From the NCBI RefSeq assembly GCF_000340215.1, contig NW_006921532.1, forward strand, positions 7,995,735-8,059,734: 64,000 nt of DNA, read 5' to 3'. Positions 11,915-24,218 of the stretch are shown piece after piece; position 1 is the stretch's first letter, and every line of letters starts with the position of its first letter. Made by a program: the position numbers and the translations under genes. The DNA is from Pseudocercospora fijiensis CIRAD86. Its lineage: Eukaryota; Ascomycota; Dothideomycetes; Mycosphaerellales; Mycosphaerellaceae. The notes below the pieces were generated by a model. That model worked only from the letters and a program-made list of their open reading frames with translations, was not told the DNA's origin and did not search any database.

Positions 11915-12384
11915 GAAATCCTTGCCTGGACTACCTGCGTACTCCCGTGGGTTGGACCATGAATTCGAGGGCTGGTCCGCCGTTGGAGGGTCCGGAGAAG
12001 GTGGTCGGGCGGAGCACAGCGGGCTGTCGTGCTTCTGCGGAGTGTGCTGAGCGGACACGGACACGGGAGGAGCTGCGTGGGCGTGGTAGGCAAAAGGACC
12101 CCGGTAGTGACTGTGAAAGCGATGGACGTCCGTGGCAGCCACGTTGGCGGATGACGTGGGACGCCGAGACGTCCCGGATGGGGAGCAAGCGTCCTATATG
12201 GTGTTCGCGAGGCAGAGGCAGAGGCACGGCTGCAGCGCTGCGGAGCGAGGGCAGTCGCGCAGGTGCAGTGGTTGGGCGAGAGGCGCTGGTTGATCCCGCG
12301 CACACGCTACGACCAGGTGAGCAGCACGCTCATAGCAGCGAAAGGAGCCACGCGTGGCCGTGAGCAGAGACGTCGAGCCCAGAG

Positions 12385-12424
12385 TGGCGGATGGCGGATG
12401 GCGGATGGCGGATGGCGGATGGCG
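12385..12424 (+). repeat. Heptanucleotide tandem repeat (GGATGGC)n
   Basis: About five to six head-to-tail copies of a 7-bp unit (GGATGGC in one rotation). Related to the AGATGGC repeat at 13013-13050 in the opposite orientation. Confidence 0.95.
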
Positions 12425-12782
12425 AGCTGAGGGCGGGCGGCTGCGCGCTGGTTGTACTGTAGTGGGCTGTAGTGGAGGGAGCAAAGGCGCAATGCAGAGG
12501 CCAGGCCTCGATCAGCCGGCTGATGAGATTAGCGATGGTGAGGAGGGCGAGGATGACTTGGCGGCGTGGCAGACGGGGCCCAATTCAATACGAGCGGTCA
12601 GGTGTGTGCGGGCCTATGGCATCGAGCGACAGGACTGGAGAAGCAGAGAGCCTGGCCTGGCCGCGATCAGGGCGTGACGAGAGATATAGGCGGTGACAAC
12701 ACTATGAACGGGCCTCCTGCGCTGGGCCGCACGCGCACCAGCATGAGCACGCGCACCAGCACCAGCAAGACATGTCTGCCGC

Positions 12783-12806
12783 GCTGCCTCTGCCTCTGCC
12801 TCTGCC
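12783..12806 (+). repeat. Hexanucleotide tandem repeat (CTGCCT)n
   Basis: Four near-perfect 6-bp copies. Confidence 0.9.
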
Positions 12807-12890
12807 AGGCGACCTGAACGTTATTAGTGCGAGCGAGCCTGCGCCTGCGAGGTGCGGTGCGCCGGGTGCGGTGCATCATCGCGCGCAGGC

Positions 12891-12946
12891 CCATGCTATG
12901 CCATGCCATGCCATGCCATGCTATGCCCCATGCCATGCCATGCCCC
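12891..12946 (+). repeat. Pentanucleotide tandem repeat (CCATG)n
   Basis: Roughly ten copies of CCATG/GCCAT with a few variants (CTATG, CCCCATG). Confidence 0.95.
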
Positions 12947-13012
12947 AGGCCCGGCCCCCAGGCTGCTTCTCTGCGGAGCCTGAGTCGGATTCTGCGCTAC
13001 GCCCAGCCTGTC

Positions 13013-13050
13013 CGCCATCTGCCATCTGCCATCTGCCATCTGCACATCTG
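13013..13050 (-). repeat. Heptanucleotide tandem repeat (AGATGGC)n
   Basis: Four to five copies of GCCATCT on the plus strand, AGATGGC on the minus strand, differing by one base from the GGATGGC unit at 12385-12424. Confidence 0.95.
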
Positions 13051-13130
13051 CACCGGCAACGGCTTGCGGAAGCGGAAGTGACTTCGCAGAGGAGCCGGCC
13101 CGCGGCGCCGGGAGCCACGACTGGGTGGGT

Positions 13131-13170
13131 GCTGTGCTGCGTGCTGCGTGCTGCGTGCTGCGTGCTGCTG
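13131..13170 (+). repeat. Heptanucleotide tandem repeat (GTGCTGC)n
   Basis: About five perfect 7-bp copies ending in CTGCTGCG. Confidence 0.95.
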
Positions 13171-13179
13171 CGATCCTCT

Positions 13180-13211
<32 letters not shown>

Positions 13212-13213
13212 CT
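13180..13213 (+). repeat. Hexanucleotide tandem repeat (CCAGAG)n
   Basis: Five perfect 6-bp copies just downstream of the GTGCTGC array. Confidence 0.95.
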
Positions 13214-14074
13214 ACGAACGGCAAGCGCAAGCAACCCGGATGCACTACTGTAGCGTTTGATGAGCAGGCCGTCAACCTACGCACTTGACGTGAAGGCTAG
13301 TCGAAGCCTAGTATGTCCGCGCCAGGCTCGCCCGGTTTCGCGCAAACCCACTCCTCTGGTCCAGGTACCTTCGATACAAGCCGTCGGTGCAGCTGCAGGC
13401 CCGCGGCACGGCTGTACGAAGCATCGGCGCGGCGCCTTGCCGGCTGGCGGTCGCCCTGACCTGCGCTAGGCCATCCTGGGGCCACGCGCTTGGGTGAACG
13501 GCGAGCGGCGACGAGGATCACCTGGGCGGACGAGATGATGTGATTATAGTCATACCTCACGCTGCATACATGTATGTATTATTGGAGAAGCCTGTCGTCT
13601 AGCCCGTCTGTCCAATTATCCCTCCGTCCTGGCCGTCCATCCACATGGCCTGAACCAACAGACAGAGCCAACACCACGTCCGCAGAAGGACGCTGCACTT
13701 AACATGACGCCCTGTGACGAAGACTACTCCGTACACCGCACAGCTAGTGCACACGGCACTTGTTCGACTCGGCGCCGCGCCCATCGATTTCATGCAGCCG
13801 TTGTTGTCCTCATCAAAGTGTGCGTATGGATGCGCGCCGTCGTAGGCCTCCCGAAACACGCGCTGGCATACGCTATCGCTCCCTCGCTCACTCCTTCACG
13901 ATGCCTCCATCGCTTGCACGCTTCTGCAACCTGCACAACGCGTCTGTCGCCTCGCCTCGGGGCCGCAGGAGAGCACCACGACCACGATGCACGCAGAATC
14001 ACGCCCAGCACTGACGGCACTCGCAGCACAGCGAAGATTATTGCCCAATAATGTGCTGCTGATGACTTGCACCG

Positions 14075-14097
14075 TCCCTTTCCCTTTCCCTTTCCCG
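14075..14097 (+). repeat. Hexanucleotide tandem repeat (CCCTTT)n
   Basis: Nearly four copies of a pyrimidine 6-mer. Confidence 0.9.
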
Positions 14098-14272
14098 TCG
14101 TCGCCGCCTGCAGATCACGATGTTGGGCCCTTGCCAAAGTCGCCATCGTCTTTGCGAGATTGGCTGTTGGCGCCTGCGACATCCCAGCACACCTTAAGAC
14201 CCGATCGAGCGGATCAAGTTGAGAACCTTCGCTTCTGTCACGGCTTTTTCGTGGCGCTGGCGCTGCCGTTTC

Positions 14273-14327
14273 TCACCTCTCACCTCACACCTCACACCTT
14301 TCCCTTCCCTTCCCTTCCCTTCCCGCC
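14273..14327 (+). repeat. Pyrimidine-rich tandem repeats (CTCACAC / CCCTT)n
   Basis: A short CTCACAC-type repeat passes into about five copies of CCCTT. Confidence 0.9.
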
Positions 14328-14690
14328 CGCTAGCTCTGACGCTGCACCAATGGCCCAACCTTGCGCGCAGGCGGAGCAGGTCAAGTGATGCAGGCTGCAT
14401 TCGCCCGCCAGCGCATGCCCGACCCTCAGACGAAATCTTGCGCCTTCCATTGGCTGCGCACCCCGATATTTCGTGACGTGCACCTATCACAAATCGTTGC
14501 ATGCGGTGCCAGCGCAGTCCTTTAGCTTCATGCACGCTGCAGGCGATGGAACAGAAGAAGCAACAGTACAGCCTACGACAGCGCCCGCCACGGCATACAC
14601 GCGCGCGCCCGCTTATCATTCCCCTGATGCTCTTGCCAATTACCGAATTCGATGCTCGTGCAGCCTCGAGAGCGGCGCTACGAAAAGCCT

Positions 14691-15394
14691 TATTTCGAAC
14701 CTTTATCTAACCCGCTCCCTTCTAGAAGCCTTACATAGAACTATACTACGTGCGTATAGCAGACGACAAATCTTAACCTAAACTCTAGCCTATATATAGG
14801 GAATAGCTAACTCTAATAATAAGAACTAGACTAACTAATAGTTATACTAACCTCCTACGTCTCTAGCTAATAGGCTATCCTAAATACCTAGTTCGTCCTT
14901 TATAGAGTTCGTAAGGCTCTAATATCTACTTTATATAAGAGCCTAGTATATCCGAAATAGGGAGCCTATATAGTAGTCTATCTACTCTATCTAAAGTACT
15001 ATTTACTATTTTGCTCCTATATTACTATTAAACCTTTAGTAGCTTAGCGACGGCTCTCGACGCGTTTACCCCTTTAGGTTAGTTATAGTTCTTATCTATT
15101 AGTAGATATATACCTATAGAGTTATAAACGTTAGGAGCTTTTTATTCTAAATAAATAATAGAAGATACTATAGTATTATAGTTAGCTCGTAAAGTAGAGG
15201 TTTTCGCTAATAACGCGCTATCTACTACGTAGAACTAGCTAAATTAGTACTACCTAGGGCTAGTAGGTTTAATACTACTAAGGTACCTTTATAGTAACGA
15301 GTATCGACCTCCTTCCTTAGTATATCTATATATTAATAATAATATATATAATACTATTAGACAAACGTAGAAATAGAAGCGCTATTATTAATAC
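14691..15394. other. RIP-degenerate sequence left of E1, unidentified
   Basis: TpA-rich and stop-dense in all frames. It could be the left part of the element (F) that E1 interrupted, but no shared terminus or target duplication with 46441 onward was found, and no domain was recognised. Confidence 0.4.
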
Positions 15395-15591
15395 TATAAT
15401 AGGGGTTATATTAGTAGGTAGATAGGGTAGTAGTAGGTATAGGTAGTATTCGATAGAGATCTAGGAGGAGAAGGAGGAAGGCTAGCTAGTTAGCCTAACG
15501 CTAAGCGCTAAGTCCTACCTAAGGTACTAAGACCCTAGCTTTACTTAGCCTAGTTATATACTAATTATATATAGCCTCTTTAGCCCTAATA
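15395..15591 (-). repeat. E1 3' LTR
   Basis: 197 bp, homologous to the five other E-family LTRs. In element orientation it follows a purine tract (AGAAGAGAAGCG, complement of about 15594-15605) and ends in the CCCC-TATTATA region. Confidence 0.85.
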
Positions 15592-16870
15592 TACGCTTCT
15601 CTTCTAAAGGCCGCGCCCTCGTAGCCTATCTATATTCTACGACCTCTATTGCTACTAACTTAGCAAGTCTAATAAGCTACTTAGCCTGCGCTAAATTAAA
15701 CACTTAACTACCTAATTATATAACTATATTAAACCTTACCTTCTAATATAATATCTAACTCTAACTACGCTATCCCTATATATAATAACCTATAAAGTAA
15801 TATATATCTATAAGAATTAAGGGCTATCGACTAATTATAATACGAGCGCGTTTTCCCTACTATAATAGGTAGACGTACGAGGTATTGTAGTACTACCTCC
15901 GTTCTAAGTAATATCGTACCGAGTTCTTTACGTCTACTCTTAAAAGACCTAGAAATGTCCGCTCCGAGAGTTGTTCTTATTATTATAAGAGCTATTATTT
16001 ACTATCGTAGTTTTACTAGCCCTAATTAGTTAGGTTTAGCAGCCTTTAATTGTTAATCTTATCTTATCTTTTCAAAAACGCAGTTCGTCTAGTTTCTATA
16101 AGTAAAGGCTATTATAAGTGTAATAGTTAAGGTTCGCCTCGCTTAAAGGGTCGGAAAGATTAAGGAGTAAGCTATTATCCGTAAAATCGACCCCGGCTAG
16201 CTTAGCTCTATATTTTTGCCCTTAGTTAGTTAGTCTATTAAACTACTCTATCCTTTAAGCCTTAATATTTTAACTTAGCCTTAAAGTTTTAATTAAACCT
16301 TTAATATAGCTATTCTTTTAACTTAATTAGTATAGTACGCTTCCGCCCCTAGGCTATAGTATAAGTAAGGTTATTCCTATAGGTATAGTAATAATAGTAG
16401 GTAAGGTTAGTAATAGTAGCGAGTAGGTAATGTTAATAATAGCGGCGCTAGTCGTCTTAGCGCTAACTTTACCTTGCTTCTAATTTCCTTCTTCGACTAG
16501 TAACGCTTTAACTAGTAACATACTCTATAATACCGTTACTAATATAGCCGCGCCGTCTTTCTATATAAGCGCGACGCCGTCGTTATTATTATTATTACTA
16601 TTTACGCGTACGCGCGGCGCCCTCGCTAATCGCTTAGGCCTCGAGGCTCCGATAGAATAAAGGAATAAAAGGGGGACCTATAGGGCGTATTAGTAAAGAG
16701 GTAGAATCCTTAAAAGAGTAGGCGATTAGTTAATAGTTATAGCGCGCTTATTAACTCTCGGTGCGCGTTCGCTATTATAGTATAGTCTCGTTGTCCTTTA
16801 TTAACAATTGCTCGCCTCTAATTAGTTAGCTTAATAGCACCCTAGGGATAGTATTAGCCCTAGGTCTCTC
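15592..16870 (-). other. E1 3' noncoding region
   Basis: About 1.3 kb between pol and the 3' LTR, shared by E1, E2 (39342-40260 and 22370-22648) and E3 (35690-36874). It has no recognisable ORF. It could be mistaken for part of a 1.4-kb LTR, but it is not repeated at the 5' end. Confidence 0.7.
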
Positions 16871-16879
16871 TAGCGGTTC

Positions 16880-19800
16880 TAGCGATACTATAGGCCCTTA
16901 GCCTTCTTCTTGTTCTTTATATTAGTCTAATACTCGTCTAATAACTTAGTTATATCCTTAAAAGAGTCTTTAGCCTCCTGCGAGTCCTATTTAGGCGAAT
17001 AGCCTTACTATCTTAGGAGGTACTCCTTCTTGCCTTACCTAGTCCGATGCTTTAGTATACGCTCTATAGACTATAGCTCTTCGCTATTAGCTAAGACTTC
17101 TTCTAATTTAGTAGGTACTTTATCGCCTTCGCGCTAGTAGTATAGTTTAAGGAGGGATATATAGAAGGTATTATAGATAGTATAATAAGGAGGAAGCTAT
17201 AGCTAGTAGGCCTGTATACCCTTAGCCTCTCGGATGCGGAATAGGCCGATATATCTTAGTGCGAGCTTAGGCCTTGTTTTGCTATTAGATAATAGGTATT
17301 TACGGATGCGGAGGTTCTTTGTACTAAGTATAACTATATCGCCTTGTTTAAAGGTTATCGGTATATAGCGCTTATCGTAGCAGGTCTTTTAATACTCTTA
17401 AGCCTTTATTAGCTTCTTAGCTATCTTAGTATAGATTTCTCGTATCTTCTAGACACGTTCTATCGCCGCTAGTGTCTCTAGTACTTAACGCGCTTCCCTT
17501 TCCTTATGCTCGGCCTCGAGCGAGGTAAATAGATCTTATAGTAACGTAGCGTTTTAGCCTATTATAGCTATATACAGCGAAACCTTAGTTAATGAGTGTA
17601 TACTGTTATTGTATACAAATTCCGTAGGCTATAGGAGGTTAACCCAATCCTCGGGGTTCTTATTAATATAGCTATATAGGTACTGCTATAGGGTAGCATT
17701 CTGCCTCTCTATTTAACCGTAAGTCTACAGATAGAAGGCTATTAATAGCCGATGCTTTAGTCTTAGCTATAGGTATATCTCGCTCTAATAATACGATATT
17801 AGTATCGATCTACGATTAGATACTATCCCCTTAGGGGTTCCCTAATAGGTATAGAAGATATTATTCTATAGCGCTTCTACTACATTAATAGCAGTCTAAT
17901 CTTTCCGCGCCGGGATATATCGAGCGCCTTTAGTAAATCGATCTACTATAATAAGGATAGCATTATATATATCCTTGCTACTACTACGCTTAGTAGGAGG
18001 AAGGCCTATAATAAAGTCTATTATAAGTTCTACGAATAGCTTCCTAGGAACAGGAAGTAAAGACAACTCGCTAAATAGTAGGTGCTTTAGTGCTTTAATA
18101 CGCTAGTATACTACGTAGCTCTATACGTATTCTTTTATATACCGTTTACTATTCGGCTAGTAGTATATACGCGATAGTAGCTCGTGCGACCTCTCTATAC
18201 TATAGTAACTAGCAAGCTTACTATTATAGTATCGCTTTAAAAGCTCTTATCTAATCGATTGTTTAGCGGGGATATAGTATCTGCCCTTAAACTTTAAGTA
18301 ACCCTTATCGTCGATCGACTAACTATTACTCTTACTAGATCAAGTCGCTCGTCTACTTACAAGCCTATTAATACGTTTAATAGCAAAGGCGTCCCTCTAC
18401 TAAGTACGTAACAGCTTATCTACAAACGATTAACTATCCCTATTTACAAGGTTATTTAATAGCACCCTTGCTATTAAACGAGGTACGTATTATATATATG
18501 TAATAGTACTAGTAGCCGGAACTACTATAATCTCTTTTATAGTACTATCGCTATAGATAGCAATATCTTTAATCGAGTTACTATAGCTCGAGCGATCTAC
18601 GTCCTTTCTAACGCATACTAGAAGAACGACAACTCCGCTATAGTATTTATTGCTACCGCGGGGTCCGGAAGTCCGCTTATTCTACGCTTGCTTATTAATA
18701 ATACAGGCTATAGCAATCTTATACTATAGGGTTAGAAACAATAAATTAATAGATTGCTAAGTCTCGCTATTGTAATTAGGCCGCCTCGATAGGCTATTAG
18801 TAGGGTTGCTTACGCCTAGCCGATATAATATATTAAAATCGAACCTAGCGAGGTAGACGGCCTATCTAGCCTGTCGACCTATAACCCTTATAACCTTAGT
18901 AATTCTACGGAGGTTGTTATAGTCCGTATAGACCTAAATAGTGTACTATATACTATCGAGATAGTAGCGCTAGTACTTAAAGGCTTCTACGATTGCTAAG
19001 AGCTCTTACTCGTAGGTCTCGTAACGACGCTCTATATCGATTATCTTTCGTAAGAAGAAGGCAATTAGGTGCTAGTAGGTATTATTAGCCTACTATAATA
19101 TAATAGCTAATATAGCGAACTAGGAAGCGTTAGTTTTAATATAGATCTACCTACTTAGTACAAAATAGTATAATAGGGGGACTTTAGTAAAGCGTTGCTT
19201 TAAACCGTTAAAAGCGGCTTATACTCTATTAGTCTATTTAAACTCTCTAGAAGGGTTTGCCTTAGTCTTAGTAAGTTTAGTAAGTAGCATTATATGCCTC
19301 GAATAGCCCTTAATAAAGCGGCGGTAAAAGTTAGCAAAACCTAGGAATAATTAAAGCTCCTTAACACTAGTAGGGGTTAGCTATTTAGTAATTGTTTTAA
19401 TCCGGTTAGGATTAGCCTTAACACTATTAGTTAATACGAGGAAGCCGAGGAATAATACCTCTTTAGTAGCAAAGGTGTATTTAGAAGGCTTATAATATAA
19501 GCTATAGGTCCTTAGGCGATCGAGCACCTTATAGACTATAGCCTAGTACTCCGCAATATTAGGTAAGTGTATATAGACTAGGATGTTATCTAGGTAAACT
19601 ATATAGAGGTAATCTAATAGGCCTAATAGGGCCCGATTAATGTAGGACTAGAATGTTATAGGGGCATTAGCTAGCCTAAATAGCATAACTAAGTACTCGA
19701 AATAGCTATAGCGAGTATAGAAGGCTGTCTTCTATTTATCGCCTTTACGAATATAGATGCGGTAGTACGCATCCTTAATATCTAATATAGTATAGAAATA

Positions 19801-20800
19801 GGCGCTAGATAGGCGATCGAGGGTCTTATTAATAAGCGGAAGTAGACAGCGGTCCTTAATAGTAACAGTATTAAGCCCTCTGTAATTAACATATAAACGC
19901 AGGCTACTATCCTTCTTTAGAACAAACAGGATTAGTATACTAGTAGGGCTGTTACTATACTAAATTCGACTATTAGCTAGGTTCTTATCTAGGTATTTAC
20001 GTAGTATAGCAAGCTCGCGCTCGCTAAGGTTATAGAGGGGCCTAAAGGGGACCTCTTTGCCCTCTATAATATTAATCTTATAATCTGTTTCTTTAAATAT
20101 AGGCAACGTCGATGCTAGGTAGTGTTTAAATACATTAATATAGGTCTCTCGAACAGGCTATAGTATACGAGCAAGCTAATTAGCATCTATACTATTAGGG
20201 GGTATAGCTTTATCGTTATCTCTACTAAGAAGGTTAGCCGTCGGATTAGCTAAGGCAGGCGTTAGGTTGCCGATAAATAGGACCCGGATATCGTTAGGAT
20301 ACTCGCTAATATTAATATGTTTAATGTCCTCTCTCCTAGCGATTCTAAATCGCTACTATTAACTGCCTAAGTCTATAACTATAGTATAGTGCTTAAGAAT
20401 AGGGTTGCTAATAATAATATCGGACGGAAGGTTGTCTATATCTACTACGTAGGTAGTAAAATCTAGTAAGCGCTCGTTACCGAGGTCGTCTCTTAGGACT
20501 ATAGGAATATAGTAAGCCCTGTAGGTTAAGTGCCGAGCGTTATTAAACTAAGCAAGGGTTAGTATATTAGTTCTAGGCAATTGTCGAAGGTCTAATTGCT
20601 TAGCTAGGCGGTAGTTAATAAGGGCACTAACTGAATTTCCTAGATCTAGTATAACCTTAGTTTAATAGTTAGTTCTATACGTGTCCTATATAAGATAGGT
20701 ACGTGTAATAGCTAGCACAATGTCGATAGTTTTACGCTGTACGAGGCTAATAGTTAGTGCAGCGCTTACTCTTTTTTCGAAGGTTAGCCTATAGGGGTAG
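16880..20800 (-). pseudogene. pol: E1 pol relic
   Basis: Minus-strand frame with Ty3/gypsy landmarks: RT motif YLDN (the minus-strand reading of about 19575-19590) where the second catalytic Asp is Asn, a TG-to-TA change; palm motifs; integrase; and a C-terminal chromodomain near 16980-17100 (ERVL..., KGEKEYL). Stops are RIP-type. It lies in the -1 frame relative to gag. Confidence 0.85.
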
Positions 20801-22120
20801 CGTTAGCCGCTAAAAGGTGTTTCCTATATTTAGCGGAAGCGCGGTTAATCCGGGTCTAATCCCTTAGTTTATCGTATTAGCCTAATAGGTAGCTAGTGCT
20901 ATTATAGTTAAAGCACTTTAATCCGGTTAGGGGGTTGCTATAGCTATTGCTACTATTGTTAGTCGAGCGGTTAGTATTATAGGGATACGAGCCCCTTTTA
21001 TAGCCCCTATTACGGCCTCCTCTATATAGCCGTCGGCTACGGCCTCTTCTACGGTCGTTGTTACTATTCCTATTGTTAGTATTGTTATTCTAGTAGGAAC
21101 CTTAGTTTCCTCCGTAGCTACGATTGCTACGGTTAGTACTAGCTAGTCGGATCCTCGATTCTAGTCGTTACTAGAGCTAAATAGCTCGTTCGGCTATTTC
21201 TACTTCGACTATAAATTAAATACGTATTAGATTAGCCTATTCGAACACACGGCGGCGGTCTAATTCGAGGATAAGCTCCTACCTAAGTTTTAGGCGTATC
21301 TTAGAGATCTATATAGAATTAGTTTTAGCCGGAAGGTCGTCTTCGAGGGTCTTTAGATAGGCCTTAAATAAGCGAGCCGATTAATTAGTCTTTTGTTTAG
21401 CTCGAAGGTATTAGTCCTAAGCGTATTGTTGCCTTAGTATAGGGTTTCTAAGGGTGTCTAGTATAATAGTCTTATAGTCTTGCTACTAAATAGCGGTCTA
21501 ATTAGTAAGGGAGTCGAAATAGTTATCCTAGGTACGTTTTAGGTCGCTATCGATATACTATATAGCGTAGACGACTAATAAGTAGTTATCTAGAAGAGCT
21601 CTTAGTACATTTCGCTAATTAAGCTTATAGTTACGAATGTAGTCGTTGTATTGCTTTCGACTAGAGCTATTAAATACGGTATAGTCCTTAAGTTTAGCAT
21701 CCTTCTTTTAGACTAAAACGGGTAGTAAAGAGGGCCCTACTAAAGGCTTAATATTAGTTATTAGGGCCTCCTAAAGGCGGCGAAGCTCGAGGAGGTTATC
21801 CTTTAGCTACTGTTCTTAACGTAGGGTAGTGAGCCTGTTTTAAGTAGCTTCCTACAGTCTCCCTACTAGTTAGGGCCTAAAGGCTAGTTAGCTATATCGT
21901 CGATTAATAATATTATTAAGAATGTCGTTAATAGGCAATTCTAGATTATTACCTAGAACTATAGGTTCCTTAGCAGGCCCTTTAGCGGGCACTTTAGCAG
22001 GCACTTCGGTAGGCACTATGCTACTAGTATTGTTATTGCTAGCGCTACTAGCGGCGCCGCGGTTGTTGCTACTACCGTTTCGCAATAAGCCGGCTATTAT
22101 AATAAGGGGTAGCACTAATA
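20800..22120 (-). pseudogene. gag: E1 gag relic
   Basis: Minus-strand gag with an N-terminal Asn/Ser/Ala- then Pro/Lys-rich segment (PTEVPAKVPAKGPAK), a capsid-like centre and a basic RGR-rich stretch. The zinc knuckle near 20890-20930 reads C-F-N-Y...Y...Y: RIP-type Cys/His-to-Tyr changes remove most metal ligands. It ends with a TAA right after an A6 run (minus strand of about 20776-20781). Confidence 0.8.
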
Positions 22121-22171
22121 ATGTATTATAGCCCCTTATAGTACGGATATAGCGGAATTAGTAGGTATCGG

Positions 22172-22369
22172 TGTAATAGGGGTTATATTAGTAGGTAGAT
22201 AGGGTAGTAGTAGGTACGAGTAGTATTTAATAAGGAGCTAGAAGAAGAGGGAGGAAGGCAGGCAAGTTAGCTTACTACTAAGCGCTAAGCCCTGCCTAAG
22301 GCATTAAGACCCTAGCTTTACTCGAGCCTGGTTATATACTAATTACGTATAACCTCTTTAGTCCTAATA
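22172..22369 (-). repeat. E2 3' LTR
   Basis: About 198 bp, followed rightwards by the complement of the polypurine tract (ACGCTTCCCTTCT), as at the E1 and E3 3' LTRs. Confidence 0.85.
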
Positions 22370-22648
22370 CACGCTTCCCTTCTAAAGGCCGCGCCCTCGT
22401 AGCCGGTCTTTGTTCTAATCTCAACCTCTATTGCTACTAACTTAGCAGGTCTAATAAGCCGCTTAGTCCGTGCTAAATTAAACGCATAACTACCGATTAT
22501 ATAACTATGTCAAACCTTACCTCTAATATAATATAATATATAACTCTAACTACGCTATCCCTATATATAATAAACTATAAAGTAATATGTATCTATAAGA
22601 ATTAAGGGCCTTCGACTAATTATAATACGAGCGCGTCTTCCCTACTAT

Positions 22649-22668
22649 TAGACCCCGTAGTGGTTCGG
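22649..22668 (+). repeat. D left terminal inverted repeat
   Basis: 20 bp, matching the right end at 18 of 20 positions; both mismatches are transitions of the RIP kind. Confidence 0.9.
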
Positions 22669-22790
22669 TTTCCGAACTACCAAACGTATATAGTTTGGTT
22701 TCTTAGCGGCGAACTAGCTCCCTAGTTCCGGTTTGGTTTTTTCGAACTATATAGATTCCTAGTTTAAACTAGAGACTGTATTAGTTTTAC

Positions 22791-23100
22791 TATAAGGACA
22801 CTCTTATTCGACTGCCGGCTACGATTGCCGGCTATAAAAGTAACTCTGTTACATTTACTACGCTCTTTTGCCGCTGCTAGGGCGTAGTTGCCGTTGCTAG
22901 GGCGTAGTTGCCGTTACTAGGGCGTAGTTTTGCTGTAAGGATACTCTTATTCGACTACCGGCTACGATTGCCGGCTATAATAGTTACTAGGTTGTATTTA
23001 CTACGCTTTATTACCGTTGCTAGGGCGTAGTTGCCGTTACTAGGGCGTAGTTGCCGTTGCTAGGGCGTAGTTACTATTGCCGGGGCGTAGTTGCCGTAGT
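22791..23100 (+). repeat. D left subterminal tandem repeats
   Basis: Two head-to-tail copies of an approximately 150-bp unit (starting AAGGACACTCTTATTCGACT and AAGGATACTCTTATTCGACT). Each contains two TGCCGGCTA sites and three to four copies of a 20-bp unit GCTAGGGCGTAGTTGCCGTT. Subterminal repeats in hAT elements often bind transposase; that role here is inferred. Confidence 0.85.
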
Positions 23101-23562
23101 TACGAAAGCTTACCTATATAACGTTACGTAGGCGGCAACAATTAGGGCTTCGCGATATTCTTATACTTTCAACTTCTTCCTCTATACCTATACCGATAAC
23201 AACTACTATACGCTACGCCCCTGCCCCTTTCCCTTATAATAGCAAGAGAGAAGCGCGCCGCGCGCTAAATAGAAGATAGAACTAAAGACCGCGAGTTTGT
23301 TTTGCCTAAGCGTCTAACTAAAAAGCGTAAGACTAAAGAGGAGTACTCTACGAAGAAGAATTCCGTACGAGACCGCGAGAGAAAGGACAAGATAGATAAG
23401 GATAAAAGAGCTAAGGATAAGAGAAGAAAGGCGCGGAATAAGGCATTCTATCGATAGCTAGCGCCTATAGAAAAAAGTAAAGGTTAGAATAAGAAGACAA
23501 CCTAAGAGAAGGCTAAGAGGAGGAAAGAATTACGGCTAGTTTTCGAGCGTAAAGTTCTAGCA

Positions 23563-23671
23563 GTATAAGTCAATCTAGCTAGCGGCCGTAGCTAGTAGCT
23601 ATAGCCGGCAGCCGTAGCCGGCAGCTATAGCCGGTATATTTTTCTTTAACACGTTAACTAATAGTATTTAG
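23563..23671 (+). other. D intron with GCCGG motifs (first)
   Basis: Donor GTATAAGT, branch TTAACTAAT, acceptor ATTTAG. The interior carries repeated TAGCCGGCAG-type units. Confidence 0.6.
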
Positions 23672-24152
23672 ACCTATAGCTGCTACCTCTATCGATACGA
23701 CCGATAGTAACGGAGATATTTAGATAGCCGAGAACAATAATACTAGAGTTTAGGATACCGCGATAGAGCTTAATACTACGAATAAAGGAACTAAAAAAAG
23801 CGAGGAGATACTATACGTCGATCTAGTAACAGGTACAGTCTTAGGGCCTAACGCTATAGACGATAAGCGCTAGGAGTAGATCGAGTATAGTTAAAGAGAC
23901 GAGATACTAGTAAAGGGCTAAGGTATAAGTCCTATTAATCTAGAAAATCATAGTTAAAGCTACTACGAAAAGCTAGCAAGGATTGGAATCGAGACTAGTC
24001 GTCTTTATATCCTCGATATAGAGTAGAAGTTTCTTTATTAGTATTAGAGCGAAGCCTTTGCGTCTATAAAGGCAAAGTAGCTTGCGATTAATGCGATCGG
24101 GGCTAGGTATCTAGGGACGGCAGAAGTGTTACTATAGGAGGAAGGGGTATAG

Positions 24153-24218
24153 GTAATTATTCTATACTCGGCATATATAGCCGGCGTTCGTAGCCGGTAG
24201 ATACTAATAGTTAAATAG
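24153..24218 (+). other. D intron with GCCGG motifs (second)
   Basis: Donor GTAATT, branch TACTAAT, acceptor AAATAG; two TAGCCGG units inside. Confidence 0.45.

Larger units (their letters stand above)
12143..14690. promoter_or_regulatory. Long repeat-rich 5' region of the bZIP gene
   Basis: About 2.5 kb of unique, GC-rich, non-RIP DNA lies between the bZIP gene and the transposon island. It contains at least eight short tandem repeats with 5-7 bp units and many overlapping ORFs that are artefacts of those repeats. No gene, tRNA or conserved domain was recognised. It probably contains the bZIP promoter and 5' UTR; TATA or factor sites cannot be assigned. Confidence 0.4.

Noticed and set aside
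12194..13284. Many overlapping ORFs of 60-160 codons upstream of the bZIP gene
   Set aside because: They come from 5-7 bp tandem repeats that stay open in several frames, overlap on both strands and have no domains.
14691..15394. Left half of element F
   Set aside because: No shared frame, inverted terminus or target duplication with 46441-49610 could be found, so it is left unassigned.
21888..22131. ORFs on both strands (and 45363-45602, 30427-30687) as separate genes
   Set aside because: They are sense and antisense readings of the low-complexity N-terminal part of gag in E1, E2 and E3.
22791..23100. CRISPR array
   Set aside because: Repeats are nearly head to tail without unique spacers of constant length, and the genome is eukaryotic.
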